From positions 1-10,348 of the forward strand of contig DATAYA010000097.1 in the NCBI GenBank assembly GCA_036272815.1: 10,348 nt of DNA, given 5' to 3'. Origin of the DNA: DATAYA01 sp036272815. Lineage in GTDB: Bacteria; Pseudomonadota; Alphaproteobacteria; Acetobacterales; Acetobacteraceae. Shown here one piece after another: positions 1 through 5,847 of the stretch (position 1 is its first letter; each line of letters starts with the position of its first letter). The translations under genes were made by a program, and so were the position numbers. The notes beneath the pieces are model-generated. The model did not search any database, had not been told where the DNA came from, and was given only the letters and a program-made list of their open reading frames with translations.

Positions 1-747
1 TCCTCGGTGTTTGCTCCCGCCAACGGCGACTCGATCATGCTGGCGCAAAGCGGTTTCGCCACCTTTGGCGGCAGCTACGCCGCGGGAACCGGCTTTACGG
101 CGAATACGGGTTACTCGCTGACCGCTTCGGGCGCACCCACCGGGGTGCCGCCGGCCAGCGTGGCAACCGCCACCGTGTTCGAGTTCGACGACGGAAGCAC
201 CCCCCCGACCTCGACGCCGCAGACCATCTACGACAGCACCACCAACCAGATCGTCGCCAAGGTCAACGTCGTCTCCATCTCGCTGAACACGAAGAACTCG
301 CCGCTCTCCGACATCGGCTCGCTGGTTTCGGCGATGCAGCAGGCCGGGTTCGGCGCGCAGCAGAACTCGGACGGCACGGTGGACGTCACCGGTGCCGCGA
401 CCCCCGCCTCCTCCACCGCGGCGGTGAGCTTTGCGAGTGGTGGCGCCACGATGACAACCGTGACCGGCGCCACGCTCGCGATCGACACGGTGAACAATGC
501 CGTCACGGCGATGAACGGCATATCGGCCACCCTCGGCGAGGCACAGCAGCAGATCACCGGCCTCCAGAGTTTCACCTCCTCGCTGCAGTCGAGCCTGCAG
601 AGCGGCCTCGGCGCGCTGACCGATGCCGACATGGCATCGGAGAGTGCGCAGCTCACCTCCCTGCAGACCAAGCAGCAGCTCGCGATCGCGACGCTGACGA
701 CCGCGAACCAGCAGCCGCAGGTGCTGCTGAAGCTGTTCGGAGCCTAA
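1..747 (+). CDS. Flagellin, C-terminal part (5' end lies outside the window)
   Basis: The reading frame is open from base 1 and stops at TAA 745-747, giving 248 visible residues; the conserved N-terminal D0/D1 region must lie upstream of the window. The GTG at base 7 is just an in-frame codon, not a believable start. The first ~150 residues are rich in Ser, Thr, Ala and Gly, as expected for the variable surface region. The last ~90 residues have the heptad-like pattern of the flagellin C-terminal domain (AIDTVNNAVTAMNGI, then DADMASESAQLTSLQTKQQL, then ANQQPQVLLKLF), which pairs with the N-terminal helices to build the filament core. No cysteine is seen, which is usual for flagellins. The product is exported by the flagellar type III apparatus and polymerises outside the cell. 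The flaF gene 77 bp downstream supports the call. Confidence 0.93.
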   Translation, partial: SSVFAPANGDSIMLAQSGFATFGGSYAAGTGFTANTGYSLTASGAPTGVPPASVATATVFEFDDGSTPPTSTPQTIYDSTTNQIVAKVNVVSISLNTKNSPLSDIGSLVSAMQQAGFGAQQNSDGTVDVTGAATPASSTAAVSFASGGATMTTVTGATLAIDTVNNAVTAMNGISATLGEAQQQITGLQSFTSSLQSSLQSGLGALTDADMASESAQLTSLQTKQQLAIATLTTANQQPQVLLKLFGA

Positions 748-763
748 GCCGGCCTCGGAGACC

Positions 764-796
764 GCGGGCCCGTCGCCGGCGTGACGGCGGGCCCGC
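764..796 (+). other. GC-rich stem-loop between flagellin and flaF
   Basis: GCGGGCCCG (764-772) and CGGGCCCGC (788-796) form a perfect 9-bp stem around a 15-nt loop. It starts 16 bp after the flagellin stop and ends 28 bp before flaF. There is no run of T after it, so it is not a classical intrinsic terminator. It could protect the 3' end of an abundant flagellin mRNA or reduce read-through into flaF; that role is inference. Confidence 0.45.
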
Positions 797-813
797 ACCC
801 GACTTCCCCCGCC

Positions 814-818
814 AGGAG
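814..818 (+). promoter_or_regulatory. Ribosome binding site of flaF
   Basis: AGGAG lies 6 nt before the ATG at 825. It is the clearest Shine-Dalgarno site on the left side of the window and fixes the flaF start. Confidence 0.75.
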
Positions 819-824
819 AGCGAC

Positions 825-1241
825 ATGCAGCGTGGCATCACCGAATACCGCAAGCCGAACAGCTTCCCGGGCACGCCGCGCGAGCTGGAGATCATGGCGT
901 TCCGCTACTGCAACCGCCTGCTCACGGAGGCGGCCGAGCCGATCGCGCGCATCACAGCGCTGTCGAAGAACCACGAACTGTGGTCGATCCTGGTGAAGGA
1001 TTTGGCGCTCGAAAACAATGGGCTGCCCGAAGTGCTCAAGCAGAACCTGATCGCGCTCGGCCAGTGGTCGATGCGCTACGCGATCCTGGCGATGGCGCGG
1101 ACCGAGCTGCCGATGGCACCCATGGTCCGGGTCAATTCCGACATGATCGAGGGCCTGGAGGCGCAGGCGCTGGCGATGGCCGGGTCGCGGCCCAACGCCG
1201 CGCCAGCAACGGCTTCCCTGGCCGCAGCCCTCTCCGCCTGA
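825..1241 (+). CDS. flaF: FlaF, flagellin-specific export/assembly regulator
   Basis: 138 residues. FlaF is a small cytoplasmic alphaproteobacterial protein that acts with FlbT on flagellin synthesis and export; in Caulobacter it is needed for flagellin secretion and is thought to bind flagellin like a chaperone. The family pattern is visible: a PRELE helix (18-22), the core NHELWSILVKDLALENNGLP (49-68), a helix running to about residue 85, and the block VRVNSDMIEGL (101-111), where FlaF proteins usually carry a similar V-x-VN-x-x-M/I-x-G-L motif. The last ~20 residues are an Ala-rich extension, so the protein is a little longer than most members. The start is set by AGGAG 6 nt upstream. It follows flagellin in the same direction, probably as one transcript. 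Its stop lies 3 bp from the stop of the facing oxidase gene. Confidence 0.92.
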   Translation: MQRGITEYRKPNSFPGTPRELEIMAFRYCNRLLTEAAEPIARITALSKNHELWSILVKDLALENNGLPEVLKQNLIALGQWSMRYAILAMARTELPMAPMVRVNSDMIEGLEAQALAMAGSRPNAAPATASLAAALSA

Positions 1242-1244
1242 CGC

Positions 1245-2348
1245 TCAGTAATCCTCCGCCAGCAGCGGAAACGCGCTGTGGACATGCGTCGGCCAGACCG
1301 GCGGCGCCGGATACAGGTAGCTGCGGTCGAGTTGCGCGAACGACTCCACCCCCAACAGCCCGAGCGTCGTCTCGATCTCGCCCTGCAGGATCTCCAGCAC
1401 GCGCGCGACGCCCGCCGCCCCGTATCCAGCCAGCCCGTACAAATATAGCCGCCCGACCGCGACCGTATCGGCGCCGAGCACGATCGCCTTGACGATGTCC
1501 GTCCCGCGGCTGAAGCCGCCGTCGATGATGATGCGCGCACGGCCCGCGACCGCCTCGACCACCTCGGGCAGCACGTCGAGCGCGCCGCGGCCATGGTCGA
1601 GCTGTCGCCCGCCGTGGTTCGAGACATAGACGGCGGCGACCCCCAGCTCGCAGGCGCGCGCCGCATCCTCGGCGGTCGCGATGCCCTTCAGGATCAGTGG
1701 CACGTCGTGGTGGCGGTCGCGGAACCGGGCGGCCTTGCTCCAGTCGAACGCCGCCTGGAACTCCATCCCCGCGTGCCGGTCGCGCCAGGTCTTGGCAAAC
1801 CGCTTGGCGATGTCGCGCTCGCGGCGGCTGTAGAGGGCGGTATCGACGGTGATGCAGAACGCCATGTAGCCGGCGTCAACGGCGCGGCGGACGTGCTCGT
1901 CGACGAAATCGTCGCCGCCGCGGACGTAGAGCTGGAACACTTTCGGCCCGTCCGCCGCCTGCGCCGTCGCCTCCAGCCCCGGCGCGGTCACGGAACTGAC
2001 GAACAGCGGCACCCCCGCACGCGCCGCGGCGACAGCGACCGTCGCACCGCCACCCGGCTCGAAACTCTCGAGCGAGCCGACCGGTGCGAGTGCCACCGGC
2101 ATCGGCACAGAGCGGCCGAGAAACGCCCCGCCCGCGTCGATCCGCGAGACGTCGGCGAGCACGCGGGGGCGAAACGCGATGCTGTCGAGGGCGAGGCGGT
2201 TGCGGCGCAGCGTCGTCTCGGTTTCGGTGCCCCCGACCAGATAATCCCAGATGTTGCGGTCGAGCCGCCGCCGCGCCGCCGTGATGAATTCGTGCAGCGT
2301 CAGGACGTCGCCCGCAGCCGCCCCGACCGCGCCCGCCTCGTCAGCCAT
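1245..2348 (-). CDS. FMN-dependent alpha-hydroxyacid oxidase/dehydrogenase (glycolate oxidase / lactate dehydrogenase LldD family)
   Basis: 367 residues, the normal length for this TIM-barrel flavoenzyme family, which oxidises L-2-hydroxyacids to 2-oxoacids. Catalytic positions known from spinach glycolate oxidase can be matched: Tyr in WDYLVGG (36), Tyr in FQLYV (141), Arg in SRRERD (175/176), Lys in LILKG (221), and the base His plus substrate Arg in SNHGGRQLD (H245, R248). The FMN phosphate site follows as IDGGFSRGTD (275-284) and AVGR (297-300). The positions corresponding to glycolate oxidase APTA and SSW are APVG (88-91) and SSV (118-120), so the substrate is probably not plain glycolate; lactate, mandelate or another hydroxyacid is possible. 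The frame extends 32 codons further upstream, but the ATG at 2348 has GGAGGGG 5 nt before it. The gene diverges from yciA across 62 bp. No transmembrane helix or signal peptide, so probably cytoplasmic. Confidence 0.92.
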   Translation of the reverse strand: MADEAGAVGAAAGDVLTLHEFITAARRRLDRNIWDYLVGGTETETTLRRNRLALDSIAFRPRVLADVSRIDAGGAFLGRSVPMPVALAPVGSLESFEPGGGATVAVAAARAGVPLFVSSVTAPGLEATAQAADGPKVFQLYVRGGDDFVDEHVRRAVDAGYMAFCITVDTALYSRRERDIAKRFAKTWRDRHAGMEFQAAFDWSKAARFRDRHHDVPLILKGIATAEDAARACELGVAAVYVSNHGGRQLDHGRGALDVLPEVVEAVAGRARIIIDGGFSRGTDIVKAIVLGADTVAVGRLYLYGLAGYGAAGVARVLEILQGEIETTLGLLGVESFAQLDRSYLYPAPPVWPTHVHSAFPLLAEDY

Positions 2349-2353
2349 CTCCG

Positions 2354-2360
2354 CCCCTCC
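2354..2360 (-). promoter_or_regulatory. Ribosome binding site deciding the start of the hydroxyacid oxidase
   Basis: Read on the minus strand this is GGAGGGG, 5 nt before the ATG at 2348. It argues against the longer in-frame start at 2444, which would lie inside the divergent yciA gene. Confidence 0.7.
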
Positions 2361-2375
2361 CCGTCCGCGGACACC

Positions 2376-2403
2376 TTGGAGCGATCGCGCCGTCTCGTCT
2401 AGA
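2376..2403 (+). promoter_or_regulatory. Possible weak promoter for the yciA-permease operon
   Basis: TTGGAG (2376-2381), a 16-bp spacer and TCTAGA (2398-2403) each match the sigma-70 hexamers at 3 of 6 positions. Transcription from it would begin about at the yciA ATG (2411), which has no visible Shine-Dalgarno sequence, so a leaderless mRNA is possible. The whole divergent region is only 62 bp (2349-2410). The match is weak and this is a guess from position. Confidence 0.2.
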
Positions 2404-2410
2404 ACGGGCC

Positions 2411-2815
2411 ATGGCGCCCGACCAGACGATCCCCGATGCGGCACCGAGCGGCGAACTTGCGCTCCGCACGGTCGCGATGCCGGCGGACACCAACCCGGCG
2501 GGCGACATCTTCGGCGGCTGGATCATGTCGCTCATGGATCTCGCCGCCGGGATGAGTGCACGCGCCCATGCCGGCGGCCGGGTCGCGACCGCGGCGGTCT
2601 CGCACCTCGCCTTCCTCCAGCCGGTGAAGGTGGGCGATGTCGTCTGCTGCTACACCGACCTGGTCCGGACCGGCCGCACCTCCGCCACCTACGACGTCAA
2701 TGTCTGGGTCCTGCGTCAAGGCCAGGGCGATCGCGTCAAGGTGACGGAGGCGCAGTTCGTCATGGTCGCGGTGGACCCGGCCGGCCGGCCGCGGCCGTTC
2801 TCAGCGCCCGCCTGA
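2411..2815 (+). CDS. yciA: YciA-type acyl-CoA thioesterase (hotdog fold)
   Basis: 134 residues, the size of E. coli YciA, and close to it throughout. YciA enzymes are cytoplasmic hotdog-fold oligomers that hydrolyse a broad range of acyl-CoA thioesters to free acid and CoA. The signature PADTNPAGDIFGGW (24-37) followed by MSLMD (39-43) contains the family's catalytic aspartate at the end of the block. FLQPVKVGDVVCCY (68-81) and KVTEAQFVMVAVDPAGRPR (110-128) match the later conserved strands. The ATG at 2411 gives the normal N terminus (GELALRTVAMPADTN), though no Shine-Dalgarno is visible. The stop TGA (2813-2815) shares its last base with the ATG of the first permease, so the thioesterase is translationally coupled to a transporter gene, which is not its usual setting. 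Confidence 0.93.
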   Translation: MAPDQTIPDAAPSGELALRTVAMPADTNPAGDIFGGWIMSLMDLAAGMSARAHAGGRVATAAVSHLAFLQPVKVGDVVCCYTDLVRTGRTSATYDVNVWVLRQGQGDRVKVTEAQFVMVAVDPAGRPRPFSAPA

Positions 2816-3819
2816 TGGGCGGATACGCGGTCCGCCGGCTGGGACAGCTCGTGCTCGTGCTGCTGGGCGTCAGCGTCGTCGTGTTCGTCACCATGCACCT
2901 GCTGCCGGGAGATGTGGCGCAGATGCTGCTCGGTGACCGTGCAACGGCCCCGCAACTGGTCCGCCTGCGCCACCAGCTCGGGCTCGACCAGCCGATCTGG
3001 GTGCAATACCTGCGCTTCCTGGTGGGGGCGCTGCGCGGCGATCTCGGCATCTCCTTGCAGAGCAACCATCCGGCGCTCGCCGACGTGCTCACCGCCTTTC
3101 CGGTGACGCTACAACTGGCGCTCGCATCGCTGGCCATCGCGACCGTGGGCGGGTTGCCGCTCGGCGTTCTGACCGCCGTCCGGCCGGGCACGCGCCTCGA
3201 GGCGATGGTGATGACGGCGACGCTGTTTGGCGTCTCGATGCCGATCTTCTGGTTCGGCCTGATGCTGCTGCTCGTCTTCTCGGCATGGCTCGGCTGGGTT
3301 CCGATCGGGGGTCAGATGCCGGTCGGCATGGAGCCGGCGCGGATCACCGGGATGACGGTGATCGACAGCATCCTCGCGGGCCAACCGGCGATGATCTGGG
3401 CGGCCCTGCACCATCTGCTGCTGCCCGCCTTCACGCTGGCGACGATCCCGTTGGCCCTCATCACCCGCATCACGCGGGCCGAAGTGATCGCGGCCGGCGC
3501 GCTCGACCACGTGCGGACCGCCCGCGCCAAAGGGCTCTCCGGCAGACGGGTCGTCATGCGCCACATGCTGCGCAACGCCGCGATCCCGATCGTCACCGTG
3601 ATCGGGCTGCAACTCGGGCTGCTGCTCTCGGGTGCCGTGCTGACAGAGACGATTTTCTCGCTGCCGGGCCTCGGCCGGCTGATGGTCGACGCCATCCTGG
3701 AGCGCGACTATCCGGTGGTGCAGGCGGGTGCGCTGTTCACCGCCGCATTGTTCGTATTCGTTAACCTGTTGGTCGATCTCAGCTACGCGCTGCTCGACCC
3801 GCGGATTACCCAGGCATGA
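2815..3819 (+). CDS. ABC transporter permease, DppB/GsiC family (peptide/nickel/opine class)
   Basis: 334 residues, typical for DppB-type inner-membrane permeases. The N terminus MGGYAVRRLGQLVLVLLGVS begins the first membrane helix (about 8-28), followed by the family's LLPGD (29-33), the HQLGLDQP block (53-60) and RGDLGIS (74-80). Further hydrophobic segments lie near 98-122, 133-160, 197-218, 256-280 and 302-325, giving six. The cytoplasmic EAA loop that contacts the ATPase is clear (DHVRTARAKGLSGRR, 231-245, then HMLRNAAIPIV, 250-260), as are the terminal signatures ETIFSLPGLGRL (278-289) and LDPR (327-330). The start overlaps the yciA stop by one base (TGATG), and no separate Shine-Dalgarno is seen, so the open frame upstream of 2815 is not used. 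The imported substrate cannot be told from sequence; oligopeptides, dipeptides, glutathione and opines are all handled by this family. Confidence 0.94.
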   Translation: MGGYAVRRLGQLVLVLLGVSVVVFVTMHLLPGDVAQMLLGDRATAPQLVRLRHQLGLDQPIWVQYLRFLVGALRGDLGISLQSNHPALADVLTAFPVTLQLALASLAIATVGGLPLGVLTAVRPGTRLEAMVMTATLFGVSMPIFWFGLMLLLVFSAWLGWVPIGGQMPVGMEPARITGMTVIDSILAGQPAMIWAALHHLLLPAFTLATIPLALITRITRAEVIAAGALDHVRTARAKGLSGRRVVMRHMLRNAAIPIVTVIGLQLGLLLSGAVLTETIFSLPGLGRLMVDAILERDYPVVQAGALFTAALFVFVNLLVDLSYALLDPRITQA

Positions 3820-4136
3820 GACACCCGGCGTCCACCCTGACGTTTTCAGGCGGCCAGTCCGATGGCTCCGGCGCGCTTGTCGGGATCATGCGGCTTTTCG
3901 GTTGGCCCCGGCTTCCAGAGGACTCGTATCCCGGCGCGAGCGGGAAGGCGGACGGACGGCAAGCACTGGCGCCTCACCCTGCGCTCGGTCCCAGTCTCCC
4001 GGCATCTGCCGCGCGGCCGGTCTCATCCGGGCCGTCCAGCGGCAAGCGACGCGGGCCGTCGCGGCCAATGCTCGGGCTGTCGGATGCGACGTTGCGACCC
4101 CGCTCCGCACCCGACAGCCCGAAGGTGCACGAGTGA
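3816..4136 (+). CDS. Doubtful 106-residue orphan frame filling the gap between the two permeases
   Basis: I do not recognise this product. This stretch (3820-4132) is the only gene-free interval over 300 bp. One frame fills it exactly: its ATG (3816-3818) overlaps the first permease stop as ATGA, and its TGA (4134-4136) overlaps the GTG start of the second permease as GTGA. That geometry fits translational coupling across the gap. Against it, the predicted protein is rich in Pro, Ser, Gly and Arg, has no membrane segment or known motif, and looks disordered. Codon use is unlike the neighbours: 25 of 106 codons end in A or T, against 2 of the first 60 codons of the next gene. Other frames are also open here because stops are rare at this GC content. 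It may be non-coding leader or inserted DNA rather than a gene. Confidence 0.25.
   Translation: MRHPASTLTFSGGQSDGSGALVGIMRLFGWPRLPEDSYPGASGKADGRQALAPHPALGPSLPASAARPVSSGPSSGKRRGPSRPMLGLSDATLRPRSAPDSPKVHE
4046..4062 (+). other. Small stem-loop in the inter-permease gap
   Basis: GCGACG (4046-4051), loop CGGGC, CGTCGC (4057-4062): a perfect 6-bp stem. It sits 10 bp before the larger 12-bp inverted repeat, so the end of the gap could fold into two consecutive hairpins. Confidence 0.3.
4072..4122 (+). repeat. Perfect 12-bp inverted repeat just before the second permease
   Basis: TCGGGCTGTCGG (4072-4083) is exactly complementary in reverse to CCGACAGCCCGA (4111-4122), with 27 bp between. In RNA this would be a strong hairpin whose 3' arm ends on the first base of AAGGTG (4122-4127), the ribosome binding site of the second permease. 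There is no T run, so it is not an ordinary terminator. It could be an mRNA processing or stability element setting the ratio of the two permeases, a translational control structure, an operator, or one end of an inserted repeat. Confidence 0.5.
4122..4127 (+). promoter_or_regulatory. Ribosome binding site of the second permease
   Basis: AAGGTG lies 5 nt before the GTG at 4133. It supports that GTG as the start; the frame is open far upstream, but no ATG in that frame in the gap offers a better one. Confidence 0.5.
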
Positions 4137-5005
4137 GCGGCGCGGTCGCGGTCGCCGCCGGCCCCGCGCCGCCGGAGCGAGCGCTGTCGCGGGCGCTGCG
4201 GCGGCGCTCGGCGCGGATCGGCCTCGTGATCGCGGCGGTCTTCCTGATGGCGACCGTGCTCGCGCCGCTGATCGCACCCTACGACCCGGCCGACCAGGAC
4301 CTCTCCTCGGCCCTCACGCCGCCGTCGTTCGCGCATCTGCTTGGCGCCGACCAGTATGGCCGCGACATGCTGAGCCGCGTGATCTACGGCACGCGCTATG
4401 CGTTGGTCGCAATCGTGGTTGCCGACGGGCTGGCGCTGGTGGTCGGCGGCTCGCTCGGGCTGGTGGCAGGCTTCGTCGGTGGCCTGGCGGACACCGCGAT
4501 CATGCGTTTGACCGACGTGCTGCTGGCCTTCCCCTATCTGCTGCTGGCGCTCATCATCGTCGCGGCCCTGGGGCCGAGCTTCACCAACTCCATCATCGCG
4601 ATCGGCATCATCTACACGCCGCAATACGCGCGGCTGATGCGCGGGCAGGTGCTGGCGGTGCAGGCGGAGGATTACGTCTGGGCGGCGCGGTCGGTGGGGG
4701 CCGGGCAGATGCGGATCATGCTGCGCCATGTGCTGCCGAACAGCCTCTCGCCGGTGCTGGTGATGGCGACGCTGCAGGCGGGCTCGGTGGTGGTGGAGAC
4801 GGCGGGGCTCTCCTTCCTCGGTCTCGGCGCGCAGCCCCCTTCGCCCGACTGGGGAGCGCTGCTGGCCGACGGGCACAGCTACTTCCTGACCGCGTGGTGG
4901 ATCGCGACCTTTCCGGGCGTTGCGATCTTTCTCGTCGTGCTCGCCTTCAACCTCGTGGGCGATGCGTTGCGCGACCAGCTCGACCCGCGGCGGGCGACAC
5001 GGTGA
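4133..5005 (+). CDS. ABC transporter permease, DppC/GsiD family
   Basis: 290 residues, typical for DppC-type inner-membrane permeases, which pair with a DppB-type partner to form the channel. After an Arg-rich cytoplasmic N terminus and first helix (about 28-48) comes the family block APYDPADQDL (48-57), then HLLGADQYGRDMLSRVIYGTR (68-88), a highly conserved DppC signature. Membrane segments follow near 90-115, 125-147, 152-162, 203-225 and 255-277. The EAA loop for the ATPase is YVWAARSVGAGQMRIMLRHV (181-200) followed by LPN (201-203). The C terminus has ETAGLSFLGLGAQPPSPDWG (222-241) and ends DQLDPR (281-286), both standard. The start is GTG with AAGGTG 5 nt upstream. The gap of about 313 bp from the first permease is unusual, since these two genes normally abut or overlap. 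The hydrolase gene follows after 14 bp. Confidence 0.94.
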   Translation: MSGAVAVAAGPAPPERALSRALRRRSARIGLVIAAVFLMATVLAPLIAPYDPADQDLSSALTPPSFAHLLGADQYGRDMLSRVIYGTRYALVAIVVADGLALVVGGSLGLVAGFVGGLADTAIMRLTDVLLAFPYLLLALIIVAALGPSFTNSIIAIGIIYTPQYARLMRGQVLAVQAEDYVWAARSVGAGQMRIMLRHVLPNSLSPVLVMATLQAGSVVVETAGLSFLGLGAQPPSPDWGALLADGHSYFLTAWWIATFPGVAIFLVVLAFNLVGDALRDQLDPRRATR

Positions 5006-5010
5006 GGGGG
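5004..5010 (+). promoter_or_regulatory. Ribosome binding site of the alpha/beta hydrolase
   Basis: GAGGGGG overlaps the permease stop codon and lies 9 nt before the ATG at 5020. It fixes this start against the long open extension of the same frame back through the second permease. Confidence 0.6.
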
Positions 5011-5019
5011 AAGCAAACG

Positions 5020-5844
5020 ATGGACTTGCTGCCGGTGGCGGGGGATGGCGCGGTGTCGCGCCGGCGCGGGTTCCTGGAACGCGACGCCGCGCGGCTCTAC
5101 TGGGAGGCAACCGGAGACGGGCCGGCGCTGGTATTCGCGCACGGGCTCGGCGGCAGCCATCTCTCCTGGTGGCAGCAGGTCGCGGCTTTTGCAGACCGGT
5201 TTACCTGCGTCGCCTTCGCCCATCGCGGCTTCCTGCCGTCGCGGGATGCCGTGGTACCACGCGGGCCGGCGGCCTTCACCGAGGACCTGCTGGCACTCCT
5301 GGATCATCTGGCGCTGCCGGACGCGGTGCTGGTCGCGCAGTCGATGGGGGGCTGGACCTGTCTGGAGGCGGCGCTGCGGGCGCCGCGGCGGGTGCGTGCG
5401 CTGGTGATGTCGGCGACCTCCGGCACCATCGATCCCGGACGTGTCACGGAGCTCGGCGACTGGCGTGCCCGGGCCGAAGCCGAGGTTGCGCGCGGCATGC
5501 TGCGCGGCGTGCATCCCGCGATGGGCGCACGCGCGGCAAGCGAGCAGCCGGCGCTGCACCTGCTCTATCGCCACTTCGACGACAGCGCCGGGATCGCCGA
5601 CAAGGAGGCGATGCGGGCCGCCCTTGGCGCGTTGCGGGTACGCGGGCCGGAGGCGGTGGACGCGCTGGCGATGCCGGTGCTGTGGCTCGCCGGCGCGGAG
5701 GATGTCGTGTTTCCACCCGCGGCGGCCGTCGCCCTCGCCGAGCGGATGGGGACGCAGGCGGAGATCATCCCAGAGACGGGGCACTCGCCCTATTTCGAGC
5801 GGGCGGCGGCGTTCAACACCGCCCTCGCGCGGTTCGTCGGGTGA
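5020..5844 (+). CDS. Alpha/beta-fold hydrolase
   Basis: 274 residues, usual for a single-domain alpha/beta hydrolase. Visible elements: the oxyanion-hole motif HGLGGS (41-46), a RG-x(3)-S motif on the next strand (HRGFLPS, 68-74), nucleophile elbow VAQSMGG (105-111, Ser108), acid in AGAEDVVFPP (Asp228) and the catalytic His in PETGHSPYFE (His255). The triad is complete. The elbow has Ala in place of the first Gly of GxSxG. A lid insertion of moderate size lies around 137-205. Neither signal peptide nor membrane helix is apparent, so it should be cytoplasmic. The start ATG has GAGGGGG about 9 nt upstream and lies 14 bp after the permease stop, so it belongs to the same operon. Substrate unknown; an ester, lactone or amide of the imported compound is a reasonable guess from context. 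Esterase, C-C hydrolase and acyltransferase relatives cannot be separated by eye. Confidence 0.88.
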   Translation: MDLLPVAGDGAVSRRRGFLERDAARLYWEATGDGPALVFAHGLGGSHLSWWQQVAAFADRFTCVAFAHRGFLPSRDAVVPRGPAAFTEDLLALLDHLALPDAVLVAQSMGGWTCLEAALRAPRRVRALVMSATSGTIDPGRVTELGDWRARAEAEVARGMLRGVHPAMGARAASEQPALHLLYRHFDDSAGIADKEAMRAALGALRVRGPEAVDALAMPVLWLAGAEDVVFPPAAAVALAERMGTQAEIIPETGHSPYFERAAAFNTALARFVG

Positions 5845-5847
5845 GGA

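Noticed and set aside
1593..2402. Open frame of 269 codons on the plus strand opposite the hydroxyacid oxidase
   Set aside because: It is antisense to a gene with all catalytic motifs, and its translation is a Val/Ala/Arg/Asp-rich string without family features; such mirrors are normal at this GC content.
2251..2814. N-terminal extension of the first permease frame
   Set aside because: It runs through yciA in another frame and is Arg/Pro-rich; the permease's first membrane helix begins right after ATG 2815, which overlaps the yciA stop.
3886..3960. Tract resembling the T-arm of a tRNA (GGACTCGTATCCCGG)
   Set aside because: No matching acceptor or anticodon stems could be built around it.
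3862..5019. N-terminal extension of the hydrolase frame back through the second permease
   Set aside because: The translated extension is Arg/Ala/Gly low complexity, overlaps a confident gene, and a good ribosome binding site precedes ATG 5020.
3974..5110. Open frame of 378 codons on the minus strand opposite the second permease
   Set aside because: The translation is Arg/His/Gln/Asp-rich low complexity and the sense strand codes a clear DppC-type permease.
5333..5352. Hydrolase nucleophile elbow AQSMG instead of GxSxG
   Set aside because: Ala at the first position is tolerated in many alpha/beta hydrolases and the triad is otherwise complete, so it is not evidence of an inactive enzyme.
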